Shown here: positions 1-8,830 of the stretch, one piece after another
How the letters are laid out: every line of letters starts with the position of its first letter
How positions within the stretch are numbered: the stretch's first letter is position 1
Assembly (NCBI GenBank): GCA_958295985.1
Contig: OY282432.1
Span: 434,001-498,000, forward strand
DNA: 64,000 bases
DNA from: an uncultured Candidatus Binatia bacterium
Lineage (GTDB): Bacteria; Desulfobacterota; Binatia; UBA9968; JAJDTQ01
Reading direction: 5' to 3'
The notes under the pieces: generated by a model
What the model was told of the DNA's origin: nothing
Database searches by the model: none
The model's input: the letters and a program-made list of their open reading frames with translations, nothing else
Made by a program: the position numbers and the translations under genes

Positions 1-681
1 TCCCTGTCGTACGTGTACGCGGCGGTCCGCAGCACCCGCGCGGCGCTGGCCGGACGCGTGCCGCTGATCGGTTTCTGCGGCGCACCCTTCACGCTGGCCT
101 CCTACCTTATCGAAGGCGGCGCCTCGCGGAACTACCTCCACACCAAGCGGCTGTTTCACACCGACCCCGGCGCCTGGAGCGCGCTCATGGAACGGCTGGT
201 GGCGTCCACCCTTTCCTACGTCAACGCGCAGATCGAGGCCGGCATCGACGCCCTTCAGGTCTTCGATAGCTGGGTGGGCTGTCTGGCGCCCGGCGACTAT
301 CGCGAATACGTCCTGCCGCACATGCGCCGCCTGATGGCAGGGGTGACGCCCGGCGTCCCGGTCATCCACTTCGGCACCGGCACCTGCGGCCTGCTGGAGC
401 TGATGCGGGAGGCGGGCAGCGACGTGCTGGGCGTGGACTGGCGCGTGGACCTGGACCGGGCGTGGAGCCGCGTGGGCCATGACGTGGCCATCCAGGGCAA
501 TCTTGACCCTGTGGCCCTGTTTGCGCCGCGGGCCGAGATTCGCCGCCGTGTCCAGGACATCCTGCGCCGCGCCCAGGGCCGCCCGGGCCACATCTTCAAC
601 CTCGGCCACGGCATCCTGCCGGAAACCCCCGTGGACCACGTAAGGGCCATGGTCGATGCGGTGCATGAACTGAGCGCGTAG
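1..681 (+). CDS. hemE: Uroporphyrinogen decarboxylase, C-terminal part (cut by left edge)
   Basis: HemE decarboxylates the four acetate side chains of uroporphyrinogen III to give coproporphyrinogen III in cytosolic heme synthesis. The reading frame is open to base 1, so about the first 120 residues lie outside the window and the first in-frame GTG at 13 is not the true start. Recognisable family segments are [14 protein letters not shown] near the start, [25 protein letters not shown] and the C-terminal [13 protein letters not shown]. The gene is followed after 79 nt by hemY on the same strand, a common heme-gene pairing; hemH is not seen here. Identification is secure from these motifs. Confidence 0.95.
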   Translation, partial: SLSYVYAAVRSTRAALAGRVPLIGFCGAPFTLASYLIEGGASRNYLHTKRLFHTDPGAWSALMERLVASTLSYVNAQIEAGIDALQVFDSWVGCLAPGDYREYVLPHMRRLMAGVTPGVPVIHFGTGTCGLLELMREAGSDVLGVDWRVDLDRAWSRVGHDVAIQGNLDPVALFAPRAEIRRRVQDILRRAQGRPGHIFNLGHGILPETPVDHVRAMVDAVHELSA

Positions 682-727
682 ACGAAACCTCAATTAAATC
701 AGGCGGTTCATCCAATTAGTCCAAGAT

Positions 728-747
728 AGGACCCGTGGCCGGGTCCT
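728..747 (+). promoter_or_regulatory. Hairpin between hemE and hemY
   Basis: AGGACCCG and CGGGTCCT form a perfect 8-bp stem around a TGGC loop, ending 13 nt before the hemY ATG. No run of T follows, so it is a poor intrinsic terminator. It could be an mRNA processing or stability element, or could modulate hemY translation; that role is inference. Confidence 0.4.
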
Positions 748-760
748 TACGGCGGCAGGA

Positions 761-2203
761 ATGACCAAACACATCATCGTCATCGGCGGCGGCATCTCGG
801 GTCTGGCCGCAGCGCACCGGCTGACGGAGCTGAACCGCACCGGGTCCATCGAACTACGGGTCACACTGCTGGAAGCCTCCGACCGCCTCGGAGGCGTCAT
901 CGCCACCGAGCATACTGAAAATCTCCTCCTGGAGCTCGGTCCGGATTCCTGCATCACCGACAAGCCCGCGGCGTTACGTCTGTGTGAGCGGCTGGGCCTG
1001 ACCGACCGCCTCATCGCGCCACAAGACACGGGGTCGAAGCTCTACACCGTTCACCGGGGCGCGTTGGAGCCGCTCCCCGAAGGGTTCCTGTTGATGGCCC
1101 CCACCCGCGTGGGGTCGGTTCTGCGCAGCCCCTTGTTCTCCTGGGCCGGCAAGGTGCGCATGGGGCTGGAACCCCTCATCCCCCGCCGGCCGGACGACGG
1201 CGACGAGAGCCTCGCATCGTTCGTGCGCCGCCGGCTGGGCCGGGAGGTCCTGGAGCGGGTGGCGCAGCCCCTCATCGGCGGCATCCATGCCTCCGACCCG
1301 GAGACCCTCAGCCTGGCTGCCACCATGCCGCGCTTCCCGGAGATGGAGCGAACCCATGGCAGCGTCATCCTCGGCACCCGCCGGGCGCAGAAACACCGCG
1401 CGCAGACCGCGGACGAGACCGGGGCGCGCTGGAGCCTGTTCGTCAGCATCGACCGCGGCATGGAGGTGCTCGTGCGGCGTATCACCGACGCGTTCGATCC
1501 CGGCGTGGTGCGCCTCGGCGAGACGGTCCGGGAGCTCTCCTGGAATCCGGGCGCCCGCGGCTGGCGAGTGGAAACCGGCCGCGCCGGACTGGAGGCGGAC
1601 GCCGTCATCTGCACGCTGCCGGCGTTCGCGGCAGCAGGGGCCCTTGCAACGCTGGATGCGGAACTGGCCGGCGAACTGGAGGCGATCCCCTTCTCATCCA
1701 CCGCCACCGTCAACCTGGCGTACCGGCGGAGCGACATCGCCCATCCCCTCGACGGCTACGGGTTCGTGGTCCCCCACGTGGAACGCCGGAAGATCATGGC
1801 CTGCACCTTCAGCAGCGTGAAGTACGCCGGAAGGGCCCCTGAAGACATCGCCCTGCTCCGCTGCTTCGCCGGCGGCGCCCTGCAACCCGCCCTGCTCGAC
1901 CAGCCCGACGAGGCCCTGGAAGCCCAGGTCCGGGAAGACCTGGAAGCCCTCCTCGGCATATCCGGCGCACCGACCCTCTGCCGCACCACCCGCTACCCCG
2001 ACTGCATGCCCCAGTACAACATCGGCCACATGGACCGCGTCGGAAGAATCGACGCCCTGCTGGACCGTTTCCCCACCCTGGCCCTCGCCGGCAAGAGCTA
2101 CCGCGGCGTGGGCATCGCCGATTGCGTCCACAGCGGCGAGACGGCCGCGGAGCGGATTGCGGCGACTCTCATGCAGGGGTCGTCACGGCAGGCGCTCAGC
2201 TAG
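761..2203 (+). CDS. hemY: Protoporphyrinogen oxidase, HemY type
   Basis: A 480-residue FAD-dependent oxidase that converts protoporphyrinogen IX (or coproporphyrinogen III in the coproporphyrin branch) to the porphyrin. The N-terminus carries the dinucleotide-binding loop IGGGISGLAAAHRL at about residues 7-20, followed by the E-x-x-x-R-x-GG motif in LLEASDRLGG. The C-terminus has the FAD-contacting segment LALAGKSYRGVGIADC, typical of HemY and PPO proteins. Length matches the family (450-480). The ATG at 761 is preceded by AGGA with very short spacing, so initiation may be weak or coupled. It lies directly downstream of hemE, in keeping with a heme operon. Which substrate it prefers cannot be told from this sequence. 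Confidence 0.93.
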   Translation: MTKHIIVIGGGISGLAAAHRLTELNRTGSIELRVTLLEASDRLGGVIATEHTENLLLELGPDSCITDKPAALRLCERLGLTDRLIAPQDTGSKLYTVHRGALEPLPEGFLLMAPTRVGSVLRSPLFSWAGKVRMGLEPLIPRRPDDGDESLASFVRRRLGREVLERVAQPLIGGIHASDPETLSLAATMPRFPEMERTHGSVILGTRRAQKHRAQTADETGARWSLFVSIDRGMEVLVRRITDAFDPGVVRLGETVRELSWNPGARGWRVETGRAGLEADAVICTLPAFAAAGALATLDAELAGELEAIPFSSTATVNLAYRRSDIAHPLDGYGFVVPHVERRKIMACTFSSVKYAGRAPEDIALLRCFAGGALQPALLDQPDEALEAQVREDLEALLGISGAPTLCRTTRYPDCMPQYNIGHMDRVGRIDALLDRFPTLALAGKSYRGVGIADCVHSGETAAERIAATLMQGSSRQALS

Positions 2204-2496
2204 CGAGCCGTACATCATCCGTAATCCCTTGGCCCTGTTATTTTGCCGACATAACAGTAAACTCGTGGGATGGAGACCCGTCGGCGAGGACCATAAAGAA
2301 CCGGAAGCCTTTCCAATCTGTGGCAATGTTGGAAACACTGGAAATGTTGGTGGACCCGACCTCCCAGGTGGAGACAGTTTTGACGGAGCCATTGGTTTCG
2401 TCGTTATAGTTGGGAAATAAACGTAAATTCTGCGAGCATCGCCGGACGTAAAGCCGGCGCGTTGTATATCGGTATACTCTTTGGAGGCTCAATTTC
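2204..2496. other. Intergenic region of lower GC before the ATPase gene
   Basis: This 293-nt stretch is visibly more AT-rich than the heme genes. It holds a short hairpin (CGCCGG and CCGGCG) near 2440-2460 and a possible -10 box TATACT near 2474, followed by GGAGG about 11 nt before the next ATG. It probably marks the boundary of the acquired ATPase/DUF4276 pair and carries its promoter. A minus-strand open frame here was not accepted as a gene. Confidence 0.4.
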
Positions 2497-3750
2497 ATGA
2501 AATTTATCCGTAGCCTCGAAATTCAGGGACTCCTGTCGTTTCCGCCCGACATGCCGCCCTTTGAACTACACGATCTCAATGTTCTCATCGGACCGAACGG
2601 GTCGGGCAAATCGAACATCATCGAAGCCATTGATCTCCTTCGCGCGACGCCGACGGATTTTGCCGGCGTGATCCGGGAAGGCGGCGGGGCCGCAGAATGG
2701 CTCTGGAAGGGAGAAACCGTAAGAAGGGTCGCCAAAATGGAGGTGGAGACCGAGGAGACGAGCATCGGTCTGACGACACCTGCCCAACAGTCATTGCGCC
2801 ATCACACCGGTCTGACGACACCTACCCAACGGGCATTGCGCTATCGCCTTGAGTTCACCACCGACAACATGCGGGTTGAGGTGGTCGATGAAGCCATCGA
2901 GGACACGGAACCGTGGCCGGGTCATGACCATCCCTACTTCTACTATCGCTTTCAGCGGGGAAACCCTGCCGTCAATATCAGGGATCGGACCGAAGGCGAT
3001 CGCTGGGAGAAATCGCCTCGCAGGATCAAACGTTACGAAATGCTTCCGGATCAATCGGTTCTGGCACAGATCAGGGACCCGCAGCTTTATCCGGAACTCA
3101 CTTGGTTGGGACGGCAGTTCGGACAAGTTCAGTTGCTGCGCGACTGGACTTTCGGGCGCTACACCGCACCACGTCAGGCGCAACCAGCAGACTTGCCCGA
3201 GGACCGGCTCCTTCCCGACTGCCGCAATCTCGCACTGATCCTCAACAAGATTGAACACAACCAAGCCTCGCTTGAATTCAACAGGCTGCTCAAACGCTTC
3301 TTTCCCCGCTTCGAACGGATGACCACCATGGTTTCCAACGGTAGAGTCCAGTTCTACCTGCATGAACCGGGTTTCCGGTCCCCGGTTCCGGCAACGCGCC
3401 TCTCGGACGGCACGATCCGGTTCGTCGCGCTTCTCGCGACGTTGCTGACGCCTTCGCCGCCGCCGCTGGTCTGTATCGACGAGCCGGAATTGGGTTTGCA
3501 TCCCGACGCTGTCTCCCTTGTTGCCGATCTCATCGTAGACGCGTCCGAACGAATGCAACTTATTGTCGCCACCCATTCGGACGCGCTCGTATCCGCTCTG
3601 ACCGGCAAACCAGAGACCGTTGTCGCTTGCGAGCGGATTGGGGCGGGAACGACGCTACGTCGGCTGGACTCGGCGAAACTTGCGGATTGGCTGAAGGATT
3701 ATGCACTCGGCGACTTGTGGCGGATGGGCGAGTTGGGCGCAAATCCGTGA
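2497..3750 (+). CDS. AAA/ABC-type ATPase, RecF/OLD-like, probable defence ATPase
   Basis: A 417-residue soluble ATPase of the RecF/SMC/OLD superfamily. Walker A is GPNGSGKS at residues 32-39, with the family hallmark N-I-I-E-A just after it. Walker B with the ABC D-loop region, LVCIDEPELGLHPD, lies near residues 325-338, and the switch histidine motif ATHSDALVSAL near 355-365. A signature-like TRLSDGTIRFV segment precedes Walker B. The middle region (about 60-280) is the variable insertion of this group. The stop codon overlaps the GTG start of the next gene (GTGA), so the two are almost certainly translated together. ATPases of this class paired with TOPRIM or nuclease-like partners are typical of anti-phage modules such as OLD/Gabija and PARIS. 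The exact system here is not identified. Confidence 0.85.
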   Translation: MKFIRSLEIQGLLSFPPDMPPFELHDLNVLIGPNGSGKSNIIEAIDLLRATPTDFAGVIREGGGAAEWLWKGETVRRVAKMEVETEETSIGLTTPAQQSLRHHTGLTTPTQRALRYRLEFTTDNMRVEVVDEAIEDTEPWPGHDHPYFYYRFQRGNPAVNIRDRTEGDRWEKSPRRIKRYEMLPDQSVLAQIRDPQLYPELTWLGRQFGQVQLLRDWTFGRYTAPRQAQPADLPEDRLLPDCRNLALILNKIEHNQASLEFNRLLKRFFPRFERMTTMVSNGRVQFYLHEPGFRSPVPATRLSDGTIRFVALLATLLTPSPPPLVCIDEPELGLHPDAVSLVADLIVDASERMQLIVATHSDALVSALTGKPETVVACERIGAGTTLRRLDSAKLADWLKDYALGDLWRMGELGANP

Positions 3751-4361
3751 ACGTCGCTATCTACATGGAAGGAGGTGGGGACGGCAAGGACTCCAAAGCT
3801 GCGTTGCGTCAAGGGATGGAAGTATTTCTGGCCGCAATCAAGGACGCCTGTCGTGAACGGAACTGGCATTGGAGGCTGGTCTGTTGCGGTTCGCGCAACG
3901 AGGCATACAAGCGTTTCCGAAACGAGCTGACGAAACGTGACGCTGGAATCGTCGTGCTTCTGGTGGACTCGGAAGCGCCGGTCGACGGGGAACCCGCTGC
4001 GCATCTGACGAAACGTGACGTTTGGGACCTCCATGGCATTGATGAGGCAGTGATCCACCTGATGGTTCAGACCATGGAGACATGGATCGTTGCCGACCGG
4101 GACGCACTTGGAGGCTACTACGGTCAGGGCTTTCAGGAGAACGCTCTTCCTCACCGCGCGAATCTTGAGGAAGTGAGCAAGGACGATATCGCAGAGGGTC
4201 TATTGCGCGCCACCGAGAGGACGCAAAAGGGACCGTATCACAAGATCCGGCATGCCCGACATCTTCTTCAACGCATTGATCCGGCGACTGTACGCCAGCG
4301 ATGCGGTCACTGCGAACGGCTGTTCGCGACACTTTCAGACTTGATCGGCCAAAACGGCTGA
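3747..4361 (+). CDS. DUF4276 family protein, TOPRIM-like partner of the ATPase
   Basis: A 204-residue protein starting at the GTG that overlaps the ATPase stop codon; an upstream ATG at 3627 would lie inside the ATPase gene in another frame and is not needed. The N-terminus VAIYMEGGGDGKD has the E-G-x-x-x-D pattern of TOPRIM motif 1 (E8, D12), and VLLVDSEAP (D74, E76) fits the acidic motif 2. A QTMETWIVAD segment is typical of DUF4276. I infer a metal-dependent nuclease or nucleotidyl-transfer role acting with the ATPase, as TOPRIM proteins do in OLD and PARIS systems; this is not shown by the sequence alone. The two-gene unit has lower GC than its flanks and stands between unrelated housekeeping and catabolic genes, which suggests transfer. 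Confidence 0.75.
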   Translation: MNVAIYMEGGGDGKDSKAALRQGMEVFLAAIKDACRERNWHWRLVCCGSRNEAYKRFRNELTKRDAGIVVLLVDSEAPVDGEPAAHLTKRDVWDLHGIDEAVIHLMVQTMETWIVADRDALGGYYGQGFQENALPHRANLEEVSKDDIAEGLLRATERTQKGPYHKIRHARHLLQRIDPATVRQRCGHCERLFATLSDLIGQNG

Positions 4362-4392
4362 GACCGCTGATGTGGAATACTTGTCCGTACAG

Positions 4393-4812
4393 TCACTCCC
4401 CTCCGACCGTCTGCCTGCTCAGGGTCGGCTCGTAGAGCATCTGGATGACCACCCCGTCGGGGTCGGCGCAGTAGAACGAGGCGCTGCCATCGCGATGGAG
4501 CTTGAAGGGCTTGATGATGGTGACCTGTCTGGCGCGGAACTCCCCCTCCATCTCCCGGACGCGGTCGATGGCGGAGACGATGAAGCCCAGGTGGTCGAGG
4601 GAGGACGTGGCCGCGGCGGGCGCCCGGCGGTCGGGGATCTCGTGCAGGGCGAGGTTGTCCGGGCCGGAGCTCAGGTAGGCGTTCTTCGGGTCGGGCTGCC
4701 ACACGACCTCCATGCCCAGGACCTCCTGGTAGAAGGCTTTGGAGCGCTCGATGTCCCTGACGTTGAGGGCGATGTGGCGCATTCCCATCAAGCCGCTGAG
4801 CGCCTCGGGCAT
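4393..4812 (-). CDS. VOC (glyoxalase/bleomycin resistance/dioxygenase) family protein
   Basis: A 139-residue single-module vicinal-oxygen-chelate protein. The beta-alpha-beta pattern starts at MRHIALNVRDIERSKAFY with the first metal-ligand histidine; LDHLGFIVSAIDRV opens the second half and CADPDGVVIQMLYEP supplies the terminal acidic ligand. It is the last gene of the minus-strand coxSLM cluster, 56 nt after the FAD subunit, so it may act on the same substrate or its product. The ATG at 4812 has AAGGATGG upstream; an internal ATG at 4782 would also preserve the fold. Substrate unknown. Confidence 0.85.
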   Translation of the reverse strand: MPEALSGLMGMRHIALNVRDIERSKAFYQEVLGMEVVWQPDPKNAYLSSGPDNLALHEIPDRRAPAAATSSLDHLGFIVSAIDRVREMEGEFRARQVTIIKPFKLHRDGSASFYCADPDGVVIQMLYEPTLSRQTVGGE

Positions 4813-4868
4813 GGTTCCATCCTTGGCCGTCGGTAAGAGGCCGGCAGCCGCCGGCCTCGGCAGTCACG

Positions 4869-5726
4869 CTAGCCGTTCAGGGCGTCGTCGATGGCGCGGG
4901 CCGTGTTGAGCCGGGCCAGATGGGAGCGGAAGTCCGCGGACGCGTGGATGTCGTCCAGGGCCGTAACGCCGTCCGTCACCTGGGCCGCGGCCGAGGCGAT
5001 GAGATCGGCGGTCAGCGCCTTTCCCTTGAGTTGGTCCTCCACCGCGGTGGCCCGAAAGGGCGTTGCCGCAAGGCCGGTGACGCCGATGCCGGCGTCGGCA
5101 CAGGAGTCGCCGTCCATCCGCAGGCATACCGCGATTCCGACGATGGCGAAGCCCGAGGCCTTTTGCTTGACCTTGCGATAGGTGGAGCGGGCGCCGGCCG
5201 CGGGCACGGGAACACTCACCGCGGTCAGGATCTCGGCAGGCTCGATGGCAGTGGTCAGGGGTCCCAGGAAGAAGTCCCCGGCGGCGACCGAGCGCGAGCC
5301 GTCCTTGCTGGTCAGTGTCAACTCGGCGCCCAACGCCAGCAGCGCCGCGGGCCAGTCCGCGGCCGGGTCCCCGTGGACCACGCTGCCGCCGATGGTGCCG
5401 CGATTGCGCACCTGCGGGTCGCCGATGCTTGCCGCGGTCATGGCCAGCAGCGGACAGTTGCCACTCACCTCGTCGGACGTCTCCACCTGGTGATGCGTCA
5501 CCAGGGCGCCGATGCGGAGCGCGCCGCCCTCCGAGCGGATCTGCCGCAGGGCGTCGAGCCGCTTGAGGTCGATGACCACCGAGGGCTGAGCGAGCCGTAG
5601 CTTCATCATCGGCAGCAGGCTGTGCCCGCCGGCCATCACTTTGGCGTTGTCGCCGGCCTCCGCCAGGCTGGCGGCCGCGGTCTCGAGGCTATCCGGTACG
5701 ATATAATCGAAAGCTGCTGGTATCAT
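4869..5726 (-). CDS. Molybdenum hydroxylase FAD-binding subunit (CoxM-like)
   Basis: A 285-residue medium subunit of the xanthine-oxidase/CO-dehydrogenase family that passes electrons from the iron-sulfur subunit to an acceptor. Evidence is the FAD-binding loop AGGHSLLPMMKLRL at about residues 32-45 and the second FAD motif TIGGSVVHGDPAADWPAALLAL near 113-134. Length fits the family. It follows the large subunit by 12 nt and belongs to the same operon. The operon order S-L-M differs from the M-S-L order of classical form I cox clusters. Confidence 0.93.
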   Translation of the reverse strand: MIPAAFDYIVPDSLETAAASLAEAGDNAKVMAGGHSLLPMMKLRLAQPSVVIDLKRLDALRQIRSEGGALRIGALVTHHQVETSDEVSGNCPLLAMTAASIGDPQVRNRGTIGGSVVHGDPAADWPAALLALGAELTLTSKDGSRSVAAGDFFLGPLTTAIEPAEILTAVSVPVPAAGARSTYRKVKQKASGFAIVGIAVCLRMDGDSCADAGIGVTGLAATPFRATAVEDQLKGKALTADLIASAAAQVTDGVTALDDIHASADFRSHLARLNTARAIDDALNG

Positions 5727-5738
5727 GATCGGCTCTCG

Positions 5739-8072
5739 CTAATTGGTCTTCGGGCCTCCCTGACAGAGGCGCCAGATCTTCTCGGGCTTGAGCGGCATGT
5801 CGATATGGGTGACCCCGAACGGGGCCAGAGCATCCACCACGGCGTTGACGATGGAGGGCGTGGAGCCGATGGTCCCGGCCTCGCCCACTCCCTTGACCCC
5901 CATGGGATTCACCGGCGACGGGGTCTCGGTCCGGGCGAACTCCAGGGGCGGCAGGTCTTCGGCCCGGGCGACGGCATAGTCCATGAGGCTGCCCGTGACG
6001 AGCTGGCCGTCCTCATCGTAGACCACCTCTTCCAGAAGCGCCTGTCCAAGTCCCTGGGCGATGCCGCCCTGTACCTGACCGTCCACGATCAACGGGTTGA
6101 TGACCTTGCCGCAGTCATCCACCGCGACGTACTTCTTGATCTCGATGTCGCCGCTCTGGGTGTCCACCTCCACCACGCAGATGTGCGTGCCGAAGGGGAA
6201 CGTAAAGTTCGACGGCTCGAACACGGACGTCGCCTGAAGCCCCGGCTCCATTCCCGCGGGCAGCTTGGTCGCCACGTGCGCCTGCAGGGCGATCTCCTGG
6301 ATCGTGATGCCCTTGTCGGGCACGCCCTTGACCGTGAACTTGCCGTCCTCGAACTCCAGGTCCTCGGCGCTGCACTCCAGCACGTTGGCGGCGATGGCCT
6401 CGGCCTTCTCCTTGACCTTCTGCGTCGCCATGTACACCGCGGTGCCGCCCACCGAGATGCCGCGGCTCCCGAAGGTGCCGATGCCGTTGGGCACCACCGC
6501 CGTGTCCCCGTGAAGCACGGCCACGTCCTCGATGGGAACCCCCAACTCGTCGGAAACGATCTGCGCGAAGGTGGTTTCCTCTCCTTGTCCGTGGGGCGAC
6601 ACGCCGGTCAGCACGGTGGTCTTGCCGGTGAAGTCCAGCCGCACGGTGCCACTTTCCCATCCCCCCGCGGGCAGCGCCGCGGAAGGACCCATGGCGCAGA
6701 TCTCGACATAGGTGGAAAAGCCGATGCCGAGGTAGCGGCCTTCCTCCCTCAACCGCTTCTGCTCGGCGCGAAGGTCCTCGTAACCCGCCACCTCCAGCGC
6801 CTTGTCCAGCGCCGCCTGGTAGTTGCCGCTGTCATAGGCCAGCCCGGTGGCCACCGGGAGCGGGAAATCGTCAGGCTGGGCAAAGTTCTTGCGGCGCAAC
6901 TCCACCGGGTCCATGTCCAGCTCCCGCGCGATCAGGTCGAGGGTCCGCTCGATCACCAGCGTGGCTTCGGGTCTTCCGGCGCCGCGATAGGCGTCGGTGG
7001 CGACCTTGTTGGTGAAGCCGCCGGTAGAACTGAACCTCAAGGTGGGGATCTTGTAGCACCCGCTGATCATCAGGCCCGTCAGCGGCGGCAATCCCGGGGT
7101 GAGAAGCTGGAGATAGGCGCCGGTATCCAGCAGGCTGTCGTAAGTGACGCCCAGGATGGTGCCGTCCTTCTTGACCGCGGCTTCCACGGTGCCCACCTGT
7201 CCGCGTCCGTGGATCGTCGCCTGGATATTCTCGCGCCGCCCTTCGATCCACTTCACCGTACCCTTGAGCTTCATCGCGAGATAGGCCAGCAGACCCTCCT
7301 CTCGGTAGACGTTCAGCTTGCATCCGAAGCCGCCGCCCACCTCCGGGGCGATGATCCGGATGCGATGTTCCGGGAACCCGAGCATGAGCGCCAGCATGGC
7401 CCGGAGAAGATGGGGGATCTGGGTCGAGCTCCAGACGGTCAGCTCACCCTCGCCCGGAAAATATCGCGCTACCACGCCCCGGGTCTCCACCGGGATCGGC
7501 GCGAGCCGCTGATGGATGAACTTCTGCTTGATGATGACGTCCGCCTCGGCGCGGGCCTTGTCCATGTCTCCCGTGCCCAGCGCAAAGGTGAAGGCCTGGT
7601 TGTCGGGCCACTGGGAGTGGACGACCGGGGAGTCCGGCGACAGCGCCTTCTCCAGGTCCGAGACCGCGGGCAGCGGCTCGTAGTCCACCTCGATGAGGTC
7701 GAGGGCGTCCCGGGCGGTGTAGGAATCCTTGGCGACCACCGCGGCCACCGGCTCACCCACGTGACGCACGAAGTCTTGGGCCAGCACCGGGTGCGGCGGC
7801 GTGCGCAGCGTCGGGTTGGCGGCCGCGCACGGGACCGATCCCACGCTGTCGCCGATGTCCGCGCCGGTGACGGCGGTGACGACGCCGGGCAACGCGAGCG
7901 CGGCTTCCGTGTTGATGCCGCTGATGCGGGCGTGGGCGTGGGGGCTGCGCAGGATGGCCACGTGCAGGACGTCCGCCATCCGGAGATCGTCCACATAGTG
8001 CGAGAGACCCTGCACCAAGCGCGGGTCTTCGCGCCGCTTCACTTTCGTTCCTACAAGCTTGCTTACCGGCAT
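5739..8072 (-). CDS. Molybdenum hydroxylase large (molybdopterin) subunit, CoxL/aldehyde-oxidase type
   Basis: A 777-residue catalytic subunit that binds the molybdenum-cytosine-dinucleotide cofactor. The family N-terminus RREDPRLVQGLSHYVDD is present, then Mo-cofactor loops GGGFGCK near residues 248-254 and GQGEETTFAQIVSDELG in the middle. The conserved C-terminal active-site segment ends GVKGVGEAGTIGSTPS, with the catalytic glutamate in VGEAG. The active-site loop reads AYRGAGRPE, the pattern of form II enzymes, not the AYXCSFR loop that marks true form I CO dehydrogenase. It is therefore more likely an aldehyde or heterocycle hydroxylase than a CO oxidiser. It sits 3 nt after coxS and 12 nt before coxM. 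Confidence 0.93.
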   Translation of the reverse strand: MPVSKLVGTKVKRREDPRLVQGLSHYVDDLRMADVLHVAILRSPHAHARISGINTEAALALPGVVTAVTGADIGDSVGSVPCAAANPTLRTPPHPVLAQDFVRHVGEPVAAVVAKDSYTARDALDLIEVDYEPLPAVSDLEKALSPDSPVVHSQWPDNQAFTFALGTGDMDKARAEADVIIKQKFIHQRLAPIPVETRGVVARYFPGEGELTVWSSTQIPHLLRAMLALMLGFPEHRIRIIAPEVGGGFGCKLNVYREEGLLAYLAMKLKGTVKWIEGRRENIQATIHGRGQVGTVEAAVKKDGTILGVTYDSLLDTGAYLQLLTPGLPPLTGLMISGCYKIPTLRFSSTGGFTNKVATDAYRGAGRPEATLVIERTLDLIARELDMDPVELRRKNFAQPDDFPLPVATGLAYDSGNYQAALDKALEVAGYEDLRAEQKRLREEGRYLGIGFSTYVEICAMGPSAALPAGGWESGTVRLDFTGKTTVLTGVSPHGQGEETTFAQIVSDELGVPIEDVAVLHGDTAVVPNGIGTFGSRGISVGGTAVYMATQKVKEKAEAIAANVLECSAEDLEFEDGKFTVKGVPDKGITIQEIALQAHVATKLPAGMEPGLQATSVFEPSNFTFPFGTHICVVEVDTQSGDIEIKKYVAVDDCGKVINPLIVDGQVQGGIAQGLGQALLEEVVYDEDGQLVTGSLMDYAVARAEDLPPLEFARTETPSPVNPMGVKGVGEAGTIGSTPSIVNAVVDALAPFGVTHIDMPLKPEKIWRLCQGGPKTN

Positions 8073-8075
8073 GGC

Positions 8076-8558
8076 TTACGTCCCAGCTTTCATTTGTTCC
8101 GCGGCCTGCTTCACCGCGTCGATGATATGCTTGTACCCGGTACAGCGGCAGATATTGCCTTCGAGCCCCTTGCGGATCTCCTCTTCCGATGGGCTCGGAT
8201 GTTCCTGGAGGAGTTGCTGAGTGGCCATGATCATGCCCGGAGTGCAAAAGCCGCATTGCAGCCCGTGGCACTCCCAGAAGGCCTCCTGTATCGGATGAAG
8301 CCCTTCCTCGGTGGCGAGCGATTCGATGGTCCGAACCTCGCACCCGTCGGCCTGTACGGCCAGCAGCGTGCAGGACTTCACCGCCGCGCCGTCCACCATG
8401 ACCGTGCAGGCCCCGCACAGGCTGGTCTCGCAGCCGATGTGGGTCCCGGTCAGACCGAGCGCATCCCGAAGATAGTGCACCAGCAGCAGACGGGGCTCGA
8501 CTTCGTCCGTCCGGCCGGCGCCGTTGACCTGAACCTCGATTGTGGTTGTTTTGCTCAT
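8076..8558 (-). CDS. Molybdenum hydroxylase [2Fe-2S] subunit (CoxS-like)
   Basis: A 160-residue small subunit with two [2Fe-2S] clusters. The plant-type N-terminal cluster is in [11 protein letters not shown] with its fourth cysteine in KSCTLLAVQ. The C-terminal helical domain has CGFCTPGMI and CRCTGYKHI. It is the first gene of the S-L-M operon, and the 270-nt gap upstream is shared with the divergent restriction enzyme gene. All cluster ligands expected for the family are present. Confidence 0.95.
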   Translation of the reverse strand: MSKTTTIEVQVNGAGRTDEVEPRLLLVHYLRDALGLTGTHIGCETSLCGACTVMVDGAAVKSCTLLAVQADGCEVRTIESLATEEGLHPIQEAFWECHGLQCGFCTPGMIMATQQLLQEHPSPSEEEIRKGLEGNICRCTGYKHIIDAVKQAAEQMKAGT

Positions 8559-8595
8559 CGTCCCTCATCCTCGCTAGCCCTGAAAATATACCCGG

Positions 8596-8640
8596 TCCAA
8601 CGGCAGGTCAACAATAATTTTGCCTTCCCTCTCCGTTGGA
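8596..8640. promoter_or_regulatory. Inverted repeat upstream of coxS
   Basis: TCCAACGG (8596-8603) and CCGTTGGA (8633-8640) are perfect 8-bp inverted arms separated by 29 nt, within the divergent gap between coxS and the restriction enzyme gene. The spacing would suit a looped or two-site operator, but a chance occurrence is possible. The rest of the gap (8559-8830) shows nothing else clear. Confidence 0.25.
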
Positions 8641-8830
8641 GAGATGGCCGGGGTGACGGTCATTTTGCTGTGAAAGTACAATTTTCATGCCTTCGGGGCG
8701 GTCGTGCAACGGCCATGAGCGTTTGCGTCGGTTTTCGCGTTCGCCGCACGGGCATATTCCGGTTGGTCAGGCAGGATACGGGCGGAGGCAGTGCTTGCAT
8801 GACGGACCAGGCTCCGCCACAACAGAAACG

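Noticed and set aside
2238..2498. Minus-strand 86-codon frame before the ATPase gene
   Set aside because: It reads partly protein-like but has no promoter room or ribosome binding site, and no family was recognised.
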